Shown here piece by piece: positions 37,801-47,260 of a DNA stretch of 64,000 bases. The notes under the pieces were generated by a model. That model worked only from the letters and a program-made list of their open reading frames with translations, was not told where the DNA came from and did no database searches. The position numbers were made by a program, and so were the translations under genes. This stretch comes from Antedon bifida (taxonomy: Eukaryota; Echinodermata; Crinoidea; Comatulida; Antedonidae): positions 22,244,717 through 22,308,716 of the forward strand of contig OY727098.1 in the NCBI GenBank assembly GCA_963402885.1, read 5' to 3'. Numbering within the stretch: the stretch's first letter is position 1; each line of letters begins with the position of its first letter.

Positions 37801-40124
37801 CCTTCACCCATTGACCTCTTTCATCTGAATCTCGAGCTGATAATAAAAAAAAAAATAATATAAAATATAATTATACTTATTGCATGAGAACTGAAGCCAA
37901 TTTGATAAGTTTGAGCTATATAATCGGCACTGCTTCAAGGCACTCCTCAACAATTGCTCTGGTGGTGGTCTTTTTTTCATAAGGACTGGAGGTCCAGTGT
38001 ACTGAACACATCTGCACTTTAAAGCCTAGGCCTAAATGCTAGTGTAGAAAGGCAAATTAGCTAATCGAAAAAGCGGGAACTGAAACTGATCTAGGCTAGT
38101 TTTGTTTTTCCCACGATTCCACTTTTTGTATACAGTTGTTCCCATTCTTCAAAATCATGCAATGATTTAAAGCTAATTTAAGTGCCTTGTCTAAATTGAT
38201 ATCGCTCTCCAAAAATGTTAGTGTGTTATAAAAACAAAATAGTGAATGTTTTTATTTGGAGAGTATTGGGAGAATTTATTCATTCGTTAAAAATATCTAT
38301 AGAACATTCTTCCTATTCAACTCATTATTAAAACATTTATTATTTGTATAATTACCTTGAAAATGGAACATTTTGTTGTCACATGTGATTGTAAATGTAG
38401 AGTCATCTTCATCATCTATACCAATCACAGCTCCCTAAAAGCAAAAAATAAAAGCTCCCTATAAGAAAAATATCATGCTACCCTATCCATTACAAAAAGA
38501 AATAGCTGTGCATTCATACTCATAAACCTCTTTGGGTGTAAAAGACAAGGTATAAAAGAAGCAACTTTATACTGAAGAAATCAATTATCAGTAATACTGT
38601 ATGAAAAGCCAATTGAAAAAGAATTCAATTCAAGTAGGGTCTGTGTATAATAATATTAAGATTTATACAGCGCACATATCCACTAAAGTGCTCAAGGCGC
38701 TTGTGAAAACCATGAAACATATTCCCCTTAAACCTAAATACTATTGATAAATTTGACAAAAACCGAATAAAAAAAACAAAACTAAATCGAACCCACATCA
38801 CTGCTTCCGTTTACCAGCAATTTAAGGTGCATAGACCAGCCATTACATAACTCACAGGTGTTCTCAGTGATGTGGGTATCTAGCTAAACAAATTAAATCT
38901 TACAAATTGCCAAAAGCAGCCGACAGCAGATGTGTCTTAAGCACACTCTTGAAAACATCAGTAGACTTGCTTGAATGAATGTGTAAAAAATATTCAGGTT
39001 ATTGACATAATATGGCTAAAGACACCCTTAAAAATTAAATTATTTGTTTGTATATTATACCTTCAATCTGACACAGCCTCTACGTGATCCTCTCACCATT
39101 TTTTCTTTTGACTAAAAAAAGAGCAAATGAAATATTTAATTATTTAGTGTGGATGTAAATATCAGATTACTACAGAAATGCACATTTGTTTCCTATAGCT
39201 ATTAGTATTACTGTATAGCGATAAAATTGTTACATAGCAAAGTAAATAGAAAGGGGTCGAAGTATCAAAATATGCTGGCCCTCGGGGAGAGCTTCTCCTC
39301 CCCTCCCTTGGGGAAGATTGACTCCGCCCCGACCCCTAAAAATAGGTTATAGCTTCAAATCCTGGCACACCACTGACTGGTATACAATACATCGTATTTC
39401 AAGCACAAACATTTTTGACGTTTCCTCGTATATTTATTATAACTTATCATGTGTTCTGCATACACGAATTGTAAGTTTGATATAATATATAAGATATTGT
39501 CTAGTAGTGTACCCAAAACGACCATATAGTCAAGTCAATCTTACTTTTCAACTTAAATTAATAACTAATTAATTGAGACTGAGAATTTTTTTCTTTGATA
39601 TATTATATTCATTAACAATGATATCCTTGTTTGTATGCCTCTACGGCCCTAGACTAGCCTAGTATAGGCCTATAGTATAAACACATTTAACTTTATCATG
39701 TCAACGTTAATTAAAAATTGCCAAAACTAGGAATACACTATTATATATAGGCTACTACTAGTACTAGCCTAGGCCTACTAGGCCTAGTACTGTACTTAGG
39801 TTTCACTCCAGTAGTCAGAGGGAGTAAGTAAAGTAGGCCTACCTAGCTAGCCTAGGCCTCTACTAGCTAGGCCTAGCTAGGCATATTCAACCAAAGGCAT
39901 AATAAATTATTATAGGCCCTACTACTCACAGTATAATATGATAAAAGGCCAGTTTCTTGGTCCAGAACAAACCATCTATATTGCCATCCTTTCATTACAT
40001 TAGTCCATTTACTAAGTGGCCCCTCCATTCCAAAACTAAGCACTGGAACCTCTGACATCTCCTTACAAACTGGTTTGACGATCGTCCCGCCGCCCGCCAG
40101 TGAGTGTGGTGATAGGCCGAGCAA
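28864..40124 (-). CDS. OSBPL9: Oxysterol-binding protein-related protein 9 (ORP9)
   Basis: Eighteen exons, 5' to 3': 39930-40124, 39061-39111, 38356-38434, 37757-37836, 35699-35872, 35238-35288, 34639-34738, 34115-34274, 33707-33798, 33262-33424, 32579-32747, 31935-32022, 31373-31483, 31003-31207, 30417-30498, 29884-29978, 29339-29474, 28864-28953. All phases agree, giving 706 residues from the first ATG; Met33 (MEGPLSKW) matches the usual ORP9 start, so the true start may be there. Order: PH domain (from about 33) with the ORP9-like [16 protein letters not shown]; a coiled helical linker with [12 protein letters not shown]; an FFAT motif EFFDVDE at 288-294 that should bind VAP in the ER; and the lipid-transfer domain with KKPYNP (414-419) and the fingerprint EQVSHHPP (460-467, His464/465). 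ORP9 exchanges PI4P and phosphatidylserine or sterol at ER-Golgi contacts. Human ORP9 is 736 residues. Confidence 0.95.
30711..30757. other. Short stem-loop in an OSBPL9 intron
   Basis: TCAAGGAAGTCCTCCTCCAC, a five-base loop, then the near-complement ending AACCTTCCTTGA. Twenty-base arms pair except for four central positions. It may be the heart of a small element or a structured RNA. Confidence 0.5.
32245..32335 (-). pseudogene. Decayed duplicate of an OSBPL9 exon
   Basis: Minus-strand translation [20 protein letters not shown] parallels [20 protein letters not shown] of the true exon at 32579-32747, and on the plus strand CATGGAAGGC, TACCAA and AACTT match in order. The KKPYNP motif is lost and no matched splice sites are seen. 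It lies in the intron directly 3' of the real exon, which points to a local tandem duplication. Rough limits only. Confidence 0.6.
33820..33925. repeat. Fragment of the ACAAATAATGAA repeat family
   Basis: ACAAATAATGAATGTTTATG followed by GGTGCGATGGTGCAAAT. It is related to the ends of 50977-51258. Confidence 0.45.
34338..34522. repeat. Palindromic MITE family A, copy 4
   Basis: The ends are GTCTACACTATCAAA and TTTGATAGTGTAGACATAGC. It is longer than other copies because ATATCACTACTATATTTGGG is repeated about three times in the right arm. The CRE has decayed to TGATGTCA. Confidence 0.8.
36995..37125. repeat. Partial copy of element family F
   Basis: GATCTAATTTAAGGTCACAA, GGCCTATTGCGATAA and TAAGCGGCCGGCTATGA follow the same order as in 40762-41395, without its ends. 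Confidence 0.6.
37975..38030 (-). repeat. Fragment of SINE family 2
   Basis: ACTGGAGGTCCAGTGT, then ACACATCTGCACTTTAAAG, matches the reverse complement of about 46030-46110. Confidence 0.5.
38645..38960. repeat. Dispersed repeat of the TATACAGCGC type
   Basis: Starts ATTTATACAGCGCACATATC, then GTGCTCAAGGCGCTTGTG, and ends near GCAGATGTGTCTTAAGCACA. The form (a TATA..AGCGC start followed by AAGGCGCTT) is shared with 57755-57960. Confidence 0.45.
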
Positions 40125-40580
40125 CCTAGTAGGCCTAGCCTAGCTCGCCGACCTGTGCGCTCGAGAAAGGGCGCCTCTCATGGACGACGAAAAGTATTTG
40201 AAAGAACGCCCTCGCTTGTTTGAAGTACATTCCTTCACACAAAAACACCACCACACCACCACCCGACGTCCGGCGACGATCCGATAGAGATGCTGATGAT
40301 GGTTGGTGCGAAGCCTACCTAGCCTAGCCTAGGCCTAAGCCCCAAAATTAAATGTATCTATTTATATAGGCGTTATATATGCTTATAAGCTAGCTAGGCG
40401 TGTTGACATATAAGTCATACATGGTGTCATTTTAAAGACTATATTGAAGTATAGGCCTAGCCTAGGCCCAGGCTACTAGTACTAGCCTAGTACGGTAGGC
40501 TAGGCCTACCTAGTAGTAGGCCTAGGCTAGGCCTGTCTAGGCCTAGGCTAGTAGGACACTAGCTAGCCTAGCCTAGAAAA
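39770..40580. repeat. TAGGCCTA-rich low-complexity tract at the OSBPL9 5' end
   Basis: Overlapping TAGGCCTA, CCTAGGC and GCTAGC palindromes are very dense on both sides of the first OSBPL9 exon (39770-39890, 40120-40150, 40310-40340, 40455-40580). Between them is a short CpG-rich region (40075-40300) that is probably the promoter. Confidence 0.7.
40125..40330 (-). promoter_or_regulatory. Likely OSBPL9 promoter and 5' UTR
   Basis: Directly upstream of the first exon the base composition rises in CpG (GACGTCCGGCGACGATCCGA near 40264), unlike the AT-rich surroundings. No TATA is evident. Inferred from position and composition. Confidence 0.4.
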
Positions 40581-40761
40581 ATAGGAAAATATCTATTATT
40601 CACGCATGTGCTATTAATTTTGTCGCGAGAGAGAAGTCAAGTTATATTACACTGTATAATAGAGCAAAAATTAAATACGGGAATACATACTGTACACAAC
40701 TCGCATTTTATTCATATATAAATCGAGAGTATTTGATAAGAAATTCTTAAAACCAGTAGTG

Positions 40762-41395
40762 TTAAAGCCCCCTTCCCTACGTTTTTTAGATCTAATTTAA
40801 GATCACAAACTATATTTAATGTAAAAATAATACTATATGGTCCTATTGCGATAACTTTTTTCGTCTTTAAACGGTTAAAAATGTGAAAAATAAGTCGATT
40901 CTAATAATTATAGCGGCTCGCTATAAATCCCAAAATGCATTGCGCGCGGATTGATATTTTTGTTTTTCACCTGTAATTCGCCCACTTTTCGATCGATCGT
41001 GAGGCCAAAACAAATGGAAGATTCCTAACTTTTCAGCGAAAATACCGGGTTTTCCCCAATTTGTATCAACGGAGTCTGGCAAAAATAGAAAGACAATTAA
41101 TGCAGCAACTATACAACGTCAGGCTAGGTATATAGCTAGCGTACGATGTTCGTACGTTACCGATGTTTACCAGCTAGGCCTACAAAACTAAGCCTAGCTA
41201 GGCTAGGCCTAAGACTGTCCACGAGAGGTTGATCGCCGCGAGCTACTTAGGTAGTGCATTGTTTCTCACTTTTTATCATAATTTACCATAAAACGTACAT
41301 TTAAGACAAGGAATGACATGGTTTAATGTTTTTAAAGTGATATATATGTATTATTTTCCAAAAAACGTCCAAAATTGCAGGGAAGGGGTCTTTAA
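40762..41395. mobile_element. Non-autonomous TTAA-type element, family F
   Basis: The ends are TTAAAGCCCCCTTCCCTACG and the mirrored GCAGGGAAGGGGTCTTTAA, imperfect inverted repeats beginning with TTAA. About 634 bp, no coding capacity. It is inserted between the divergent OSBPL9 and ZDHHC6 genes. A partial copy sits at 36995-37125. Confidence 0.75.
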
Positions 41396-41524
41396 TTAGG
41401 GGAAAATTATGATCAAATCAGAAAAATCTAATTAACCTTTTTAATTAAAATCTTAATTTATGCAAGAAAAGCATGTTGACACTAAGCAATAGGAATGAAA
41501 TGTGGCACATTATTTTATATAACA

Positions 41525-41722
41525 CAAAAGACCCAACGCTAAGACGATCGGGACCAACTGGTAAGACGATCGGGCCCAACACAAAAGACTATCAGGCCCA
41601 ACGCTAAGACGATCGGGACCAACTGGTAAGATGATCGGGCCCAACGTGGTTCTGAAAATACTGGACGATTGGGACAAACTGGTAAGACGATCGGGCCCAA
41701 CACATAAGACAATCGGGACCTC
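41525..41722 (+). repeat. Minisatellite of GACGATCGGGCCCAAC units
   Basis: Tandem units of about 18-37 bases alternating GACGATCGGGACCAACTGGT and GACGATCGGGCCCAACACAA, with point changes. It lies just upstream of the ZDHHC6 5' UTR. Confidence 0.85.
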
Positions 41723-41799
41723 AAAATGTGGGCTCGATCGACATCGAACAACAACCCACTGGTTGCTGCCACTAAATATTTCCCTTGCAACAGAGCCTT

Positions 41800-41933
41800 T
41801 TTGGATATTATTAATTTAAGCGTTAAATTGGTTTTTTTTAAATTAATTGGTTATTTTGGTCTGTTCCATAGATCCATTGGAGAGCAAAGTAATCAGGTTT
41901 TAAAGTCAAGAAATATTGAAGATGCTGGTTGGG
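41800..41933 (+). other. Candidate 5' UTR exon of ZDHHC6
   Basis: A strong donor (GGG|GTAAGT) at 41934 pairs with an acceptor (TTTTTTTTTTTGCAG, ending 42255), which leaves 36 bases of leader before the ATG at 42292. The left limit is a guess. Confidence 0.45.
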
Positions 41934-42291
41934 GTAAGTTTTTTTTTTATTCCAGATATTTAATGTTGAGATTTAAATGATAATAACAAACAGTGATTTT
42001 TTAAATAGATACAGTACTTTAACAAAATAATATGTTTCTTCTTTTTCTGACTTATGCATACCTTTGTATGTCCCACATATCTGCAAATTTTTTTTTCCCT
42101 TAGAAAAGTGCTAATTACAACTTCCTGATATAAAACATAGATGGGTTTGAATTTTTCACTGAAATTGTTGTTGTTGGCAGGTACTGTATGCATCTTCTTA
42201 CAAATTAATTTATACAAACAGTACTTGAAATTCTTCCAAAATTTTTTTTTTGCAGTGACCTTGTAGAGGAAGGTAACAATCAATATCAATC

Positions 42292-45200
42292 ATGTGCGTC
42301 GGTCCAATGTGGAGGCTATGTCATTGGGGTCCGTTTGTGACTCTCTTTCTGATTTTATACATTACCACATTATCGGTTTATTGTGACCTTGTTTACTGGC
42401 CTCCGACCTTTGACAGCTATGGAAGCATTGTGAATTTTACCATTCTATCATCTTGGATATTTTTCATTCTCTTCAATTATTTTAATGCTGTGTTCCGTGG
42501 ACCTGGATTTGTCCCACTTGGATGGAAACCAGTAAGTTATGTTTTGACAATTACTATCTACTGTATTTATACTATATCATACTGAACTGTGCATTGTGCT
42601 TCCAGTTTTGTAGAATGAAAAGCAAGAATTTTGCTGATCATGTTTTAGCAGTAGCACACAATGTGTGAGAGCTGGGCACAGTTTTGCACTCAAATTCGAG
42701 ATAAAAAACCCTTTTGGTGAACTAAAAACACAATTTATTACCTGATTTGTGGCAAACTTGAAGCCCCTGAAATGGTAAATTGCAACTGTACTATACATAC
42801 AAATCAAAGAGCTACATAGGCAGGGAAAAAGATCAAAATCAAACAAGATAAAACTGCCTCAATATAAGTTTATTAACACTACATGTTTCGGGCATAGCCC
42901 ATCATCAGTATAGTATATCATATTTGCAACTGGTTAAGTGTTTTACAATTTCCCAATTTGTATTATTAGCTATATGTGTTGCCTGAATATTTACATAAAC
43001 TAATTCATACATTTTAATAGGAAAAGGATGAGGATTGTCAATATCTTCAGTACTGTCATTCATGCAAGAGTTACAAATCACCTAGGTCTCACCATTGTAG
43101 GCATTGTAAAAGGTAAAAATAAGGTGCATTTTTTTGCTATCAAAGTAAAAACTATTGCAATGCAATCTAACAACAGGATGCTGAGTTCCGGAGATCAAAG
43201 GGCGTATCTGTGGCTGCGACACACTCAGTTTCACTCACCCTAAACTGTTTGAATGATTTTCGATTGACCAATTTGGCTTCCTCAAATGTTAGGCTAACAT
43301 AACATACACCACGCTGCGGAGAATATGTACTGTACATAATACAATACTGTTGGTATTTGTCGCAGCCAGACATAAGATCAAAGAACTATTGCCTCCTGAT
43401 ATTAGATTGCCTTGTTTCAATCAAATTAGTTGATGTATGTGTTCATTAATAGTGTTCAATAACTGCATTATATGAATGGGGATGCCATTTTGTTGTATTA
43501 CATTATAATTTACCTGTAACATACTGAAGCTGGATGCTCATCCGCCTGCTTATAATAAATATTTGGAATTCACAGTTTAAAATGTCATTCATTTGTTGTT
43601 TTTTTTAATTTTAATCTGGTTTCTGTTTTTAACCAAGAATAATAACAAATACTCAGTATTTTGTTTCATTTGATTCTTTTATTACTAGGGAAAAATATAT
43701 TTATAATAATGAATTAATTATTATTATTATTATGTGTATGAAATAAACTCATTAATGGAATGTATCTGTAATTTGTAGATGTGTAATAAAGATGGACCAT
43801 CACTGTCCTTGGATTAACACTTGCTGTGGGCACCTAAACCATTCTAGTTTTACATATTTCCTATTTTTTGCTCCGCTTGGGTGCATGCATGGAGCCGCTG
43901 TACTTATATTAACTGTCTACCATCAAGTTTATAAGGTAATTAATCATTTTTGTTGTATATTTTAGTTTAAAATAGATGACAATCATCAATTGATTTGGTT
44001 TCATACCCTATATGAACTATGGAATTACAATATACTGTTGCTTAGTATTTAAATCGCTTTCTATTTCAAGTGGAGTTCCCTCAAGTTGATATAAACATCA
44101 TTTTATATAAATTGATTTGTTGATATTTTTCAGACGTTACATTACCCGAGGCATCGCTATCCTCATCTATATAAACCTACATTGGTTCAGTATGACGTCA
44201 TTCACCTTATATTAACATTCCTGGCTATTGGCTTTGCCATTGGCGTTGTGATGGCAGTAGGATTTTTATTGTTTATTCAAGTAAGTTTTGTTTTCTGATC
44301 AAAATCTACACTATCAAACTAGTTTGACAAAAAAAGTGATATAACATCATCATGTCCATATACAGTATGGGCACATTTTTTGTCACATAAAGTTTGATAG
44401 ACAGAGCTTTAGAGTTGCATTGTTTTGTATTTATAGTCAAAAACAGAAGGAATTATATACGCGATTAATTTGTCTTAAAATTTAAATCATCAAAAAAAGT
44501 TATTTCATAAGATTTTTTTTTAATAAGGTAATGTATTAATATTAGTGAAGAAAAATCTTACAGGATTGTTGTTTTTTTTTAGATGAAAGTTATAATAAAA
44601 AATGAAACTGGAATTGAGGCATGGATTAAAGCAAAGGTAAGTGGTTGAGATGAGCATCTTTTCCATAGTACTTGAGTAGCAGGGAGAGAGTGTTAGAAAC
44701 CAAAATTGGTTTTTACACAAGCCATCTAAAGGCCCATTTACACTAGGGCGGTAACTTGTTACAGTTACAGTAAACATAGCATTTAATTGTGAACAAATAC
44801 AATTTTAAAAGACATGTAAAGTGTCCCATACTCTAAACACATGCAAAGATTATTCGTTACAGAGCTTATTGTCTTTTTGCATATTTTGCTATGTAATTAG
44901 TACAGTTTGATTACACCAATTAAAGTTCTACAGTTACTATAATGCTAGTGTAAAAATGGAAATTATAATTAACACTTTTTATTCATATATATTTGTATTG
45001 ATAGAAATATCAGCATATTCTATCAAAGTCAACATAAAATAAATATTTTAGGCTGTCTATCGAAAAAGAGAAGATGAATTTATTTATCCTTACCACTTGG
45101 GTTGGCGAGAAAATATGAGACAGGTGTTTACCTGGAGTGGAAAACCTAAATCAGATGGAATCATTTGGCCGGTAGCTGATGGTTGTAATCAATACACACT

Positions 45201-47260
45201 GACGGTAATTCAATATATTTATTATTAGATTAAGTAAATTTTATCAGAGTTCATTCCAATTGTGGTAACTCTTGTATAATACTGTAAAAGCATATAAGAT
45301 CAATACAAGTATTATTCCCAGTGGGCTGACATTTTCTGAAAATGAGAGTGAGATTTTGCTGAGGTGTGTCACAACATAATTGTAGGAAGAATAGTCTCTG
45401 TCTAATTTTCCCTGCTTTATTTAAAGAAAAATGTAATATCATTGATTGATCAGTGTTTTTTTTTCTTTCCTGATTAATGTTTTTTTTTTACAGATAGAAC
45501 AGCTAAAACAAAAAGAAGAAAAACGATTAAGAGCTGTAAGTTATGACATTTGAGTATATACTATAACCTGGGTTCATTATTCCTGCTGGTTCTGTCTTAC
45601 AGTACCACAAATGTTTTCATTAAAAAAAATGTACAGTATGCATCATGATAATACTTGGTTTGGAAAGAATATTACTTTATATCAGAGCACAAAAAAACAT
45701 GAGATGTTGTATTTCATGCTGACTAGGAGGAGCATAGCATTTTTAATTGCAGCATGTGTTTTAGCTATAAAATCTATAATTGTCTTTACCTCAACTGGAC
45801 AAGAACTAGGTAAAATTTATTGGGTGAATTGTGTAAATGTAAATGGGGGAATAACCTGTGACTTGCAGCCTACTGGGCTGAATTGTGCACAGGTGTGGAC
45901 GACACATACCACAACTTTCTACTCCCCTAAGGGTCCCTTCGTGTCGAGTGCTGCCACCAAACTGCGCTCGTTCGTCTGTCCACAACGACAGGGGCTGAAT
46001 GGACCAGTACACCGGGGTAACCCCCTACTCTTCTAAAAGATGTACTGGATTCTTTAAAGTGCACACGAGCCAGATGTGCACACTGGACCTCCAGTTTTAA
46101 GTCCTTATCTGAGAAGACTTGTTCTAACACCAGAACAATAGTTGAGGAGTGACTTGAACCTGTGCAGATAGCTATGGTTTGCCTTAACCGATCGGCCACT
46201 AGACTCAAATTCTGAATCTGTGCATGACTTATCCAAGATCACTAGTTTTGCAATACTACTCAGGCAAAGCTTATTGTATCTGAGGGTACTAGTTTCTGAA
46301 TACTATGCTGGCAAAGCTGTAGTAGTTGATTACTCATTTGAAAAGCTAGTTTTCCAATACTACCCTGTCAAAACTGTTGTATAGCTTAATTATTTTTGCC
46401 TGCTTTTCAGATTGAGTATATTGTAATAGGAGACTACAGTGGTTCCTGGTTTCCAATGACTAAAGGGTTTTGTACATGTATACATTTACCTTTTACAGAT
46501 GAGCCTCGCATTAAAATCAATGAGGATGACATTATCTTGGTTACTAGATGGAAAAAGTATGTTTTATTATGGAAGTGTTTTATTATACTTACAATAAATA
46601 ACTGGACATGAACCCATCACTTTGACGAGTTAGTAATCCACACGACAAACGCAACATGCGCATACGTTAAATTGATACCATCCTTATGGCTTTGTTTACA
46701 GTGCAGTGCTAAATTATTGTTATATAGTATACAGAATATTCAGTATACACAGAATATACTACATATACTATTTAGCATTACTGAAATTAAGAGACGCCTT
46801 TTAACTTGGCAACAAGACAATGCGAGCCTAGGAGTAGAGCCTACAAACTAGCCTAGGCCATCCTGGTAGAGGACAAATTGACGGAACTACACAAGACAAG
46901 CATTGGCCTCGTTTAAATGTTTCTAAAGTAATATTATGTATATGCCTTATTTAATATACATGACAAACATTACAGAGAACGTGCTTTAACGTGTTCTGTA
47001 TTCTGCATGGTTTAACATGACATGAAATAAGATAACATCTCTATGCTAAGTATTTTTACATTTAAAAAAAAAATCATTTTCATTACTATTTATTGTGTAG
47101 GTATTGGTTATATGGAGAACTGGTTTTTGAAGCTAACAAAGAGGGTAATAGTGAGAACAAGAAGTGCGTGCGTGGATGGTTTCCGAGTCGTTGTGCTATT
47201 CAGTATAATGTTGCAGATTATCCAGAAGGCAAAAGCCCAGTAAATAAGAAAGATAAATGA
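42292..47260 (+). CDS. ZDHHC6: Palmitoyltransferase ZDHHC6
   Basis: Nine exons: 42292-42531, 43021-43112, 43779-43935, 44134-44280, 44583-44636, 45052-45204, 45494-45535, 46411-46556, 47101-47260. They join in frame to 396 residues (human about 413). Two helices, a cysteine-rich zinc domain with CxxC, HHCRHC and the catalytic DHHC at 117-120 (MDHHCPWINTCCGH), two more helices, then a cytosolic SH3-like domain (EDEFIYPYHLGWRENMRQVF to RWKKYWLYGE). The DHHC cysteine C120 should form the acyl intermediate. The protein ends KKDK, a KKXX dilysine signal for ER retrieval, as in vertebrate ZDHHC6. In vertebrates this ER enzyme palmitoylates calnexin, the IP3 receptor and others. The paired regulatory cysteines of the human SH3-like domain appear as SW here (YSGSWFP), although C-T-C follows nearby. 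Confidence 0.94.
42885..42912 (-). ncRNA. Hammerhead-ribozyme-like motif, possible Penelope-type remnant
   Basis: On the minus strand CTGATGA, one extra T, the hairpin GGGC-TAT-GCCC, then GAAAC, followed by ACA..TGT as a possible very short stem III and GTT as a cleavage-like triplet. The extra base between the core and stem II and poor pairing for stem I suggest a decayed or non-functional copy. It lies in intron 1 of ZDHHC6. Confidence 0.3.
43186..43385. repeat. Inverted-repeat element in a ZDHHC6 intron
   Basis: TATCTGTGGCTGCGACA on the left mirrors TGTCGCAGCCAGACATA on the right, with GATCAAAG outside both ends. Confidence 0.6.
44301..44411. repeat. Palindromic MITE family A, copy 5
   Basis: TCTACACTATCAAACTAGTT at the left and AGTTTGATAGACAGAGC at the right. 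The CRE core is reduced. It lies in ZDHHC6 intron 4. Confidence 0.75.
44729..44959. repeat. Inverted-repeat element, family B, copy 2
   Basis: Left end AAGGCCCATTTACACTAG, right end CTAGTGTAAAAATGG. The interior differs from copy 1. It lies in ZDHHC6 intron 5. Confidence 0.55.
45800..46206 (-). repeat. tRNA-derived SINE, family 2
   Basis: On the minus strand AGTGGCCGATCGGTTAAGGC (A-box region, about 46186-46201) and GGTTCAAGTC (B box, 46151-46160) have tRNA-like spacing. A long unique body follows (CTGGAGGTCCAGTGTGCACA, then the CTGTCGTTGTGGACAGACG hairpin). It is in ZDHHC6 intron 7; a fragment lies at 37975-38030. The left boundary is approximate. Confidence 0.65.

Noticed and set aside
40297-40330. 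Second hammerhead-like CTGATGATGG sequence (+)
   Set aside because: Lacks GAAAC at the required spacing (reads GCGAAGCC) and has no stem II.
45611-46036. 141-codon open frame (+) in ZDHHC6 intron 7
   Set aside because: Its right half is the antisense strand of SINE family 2.
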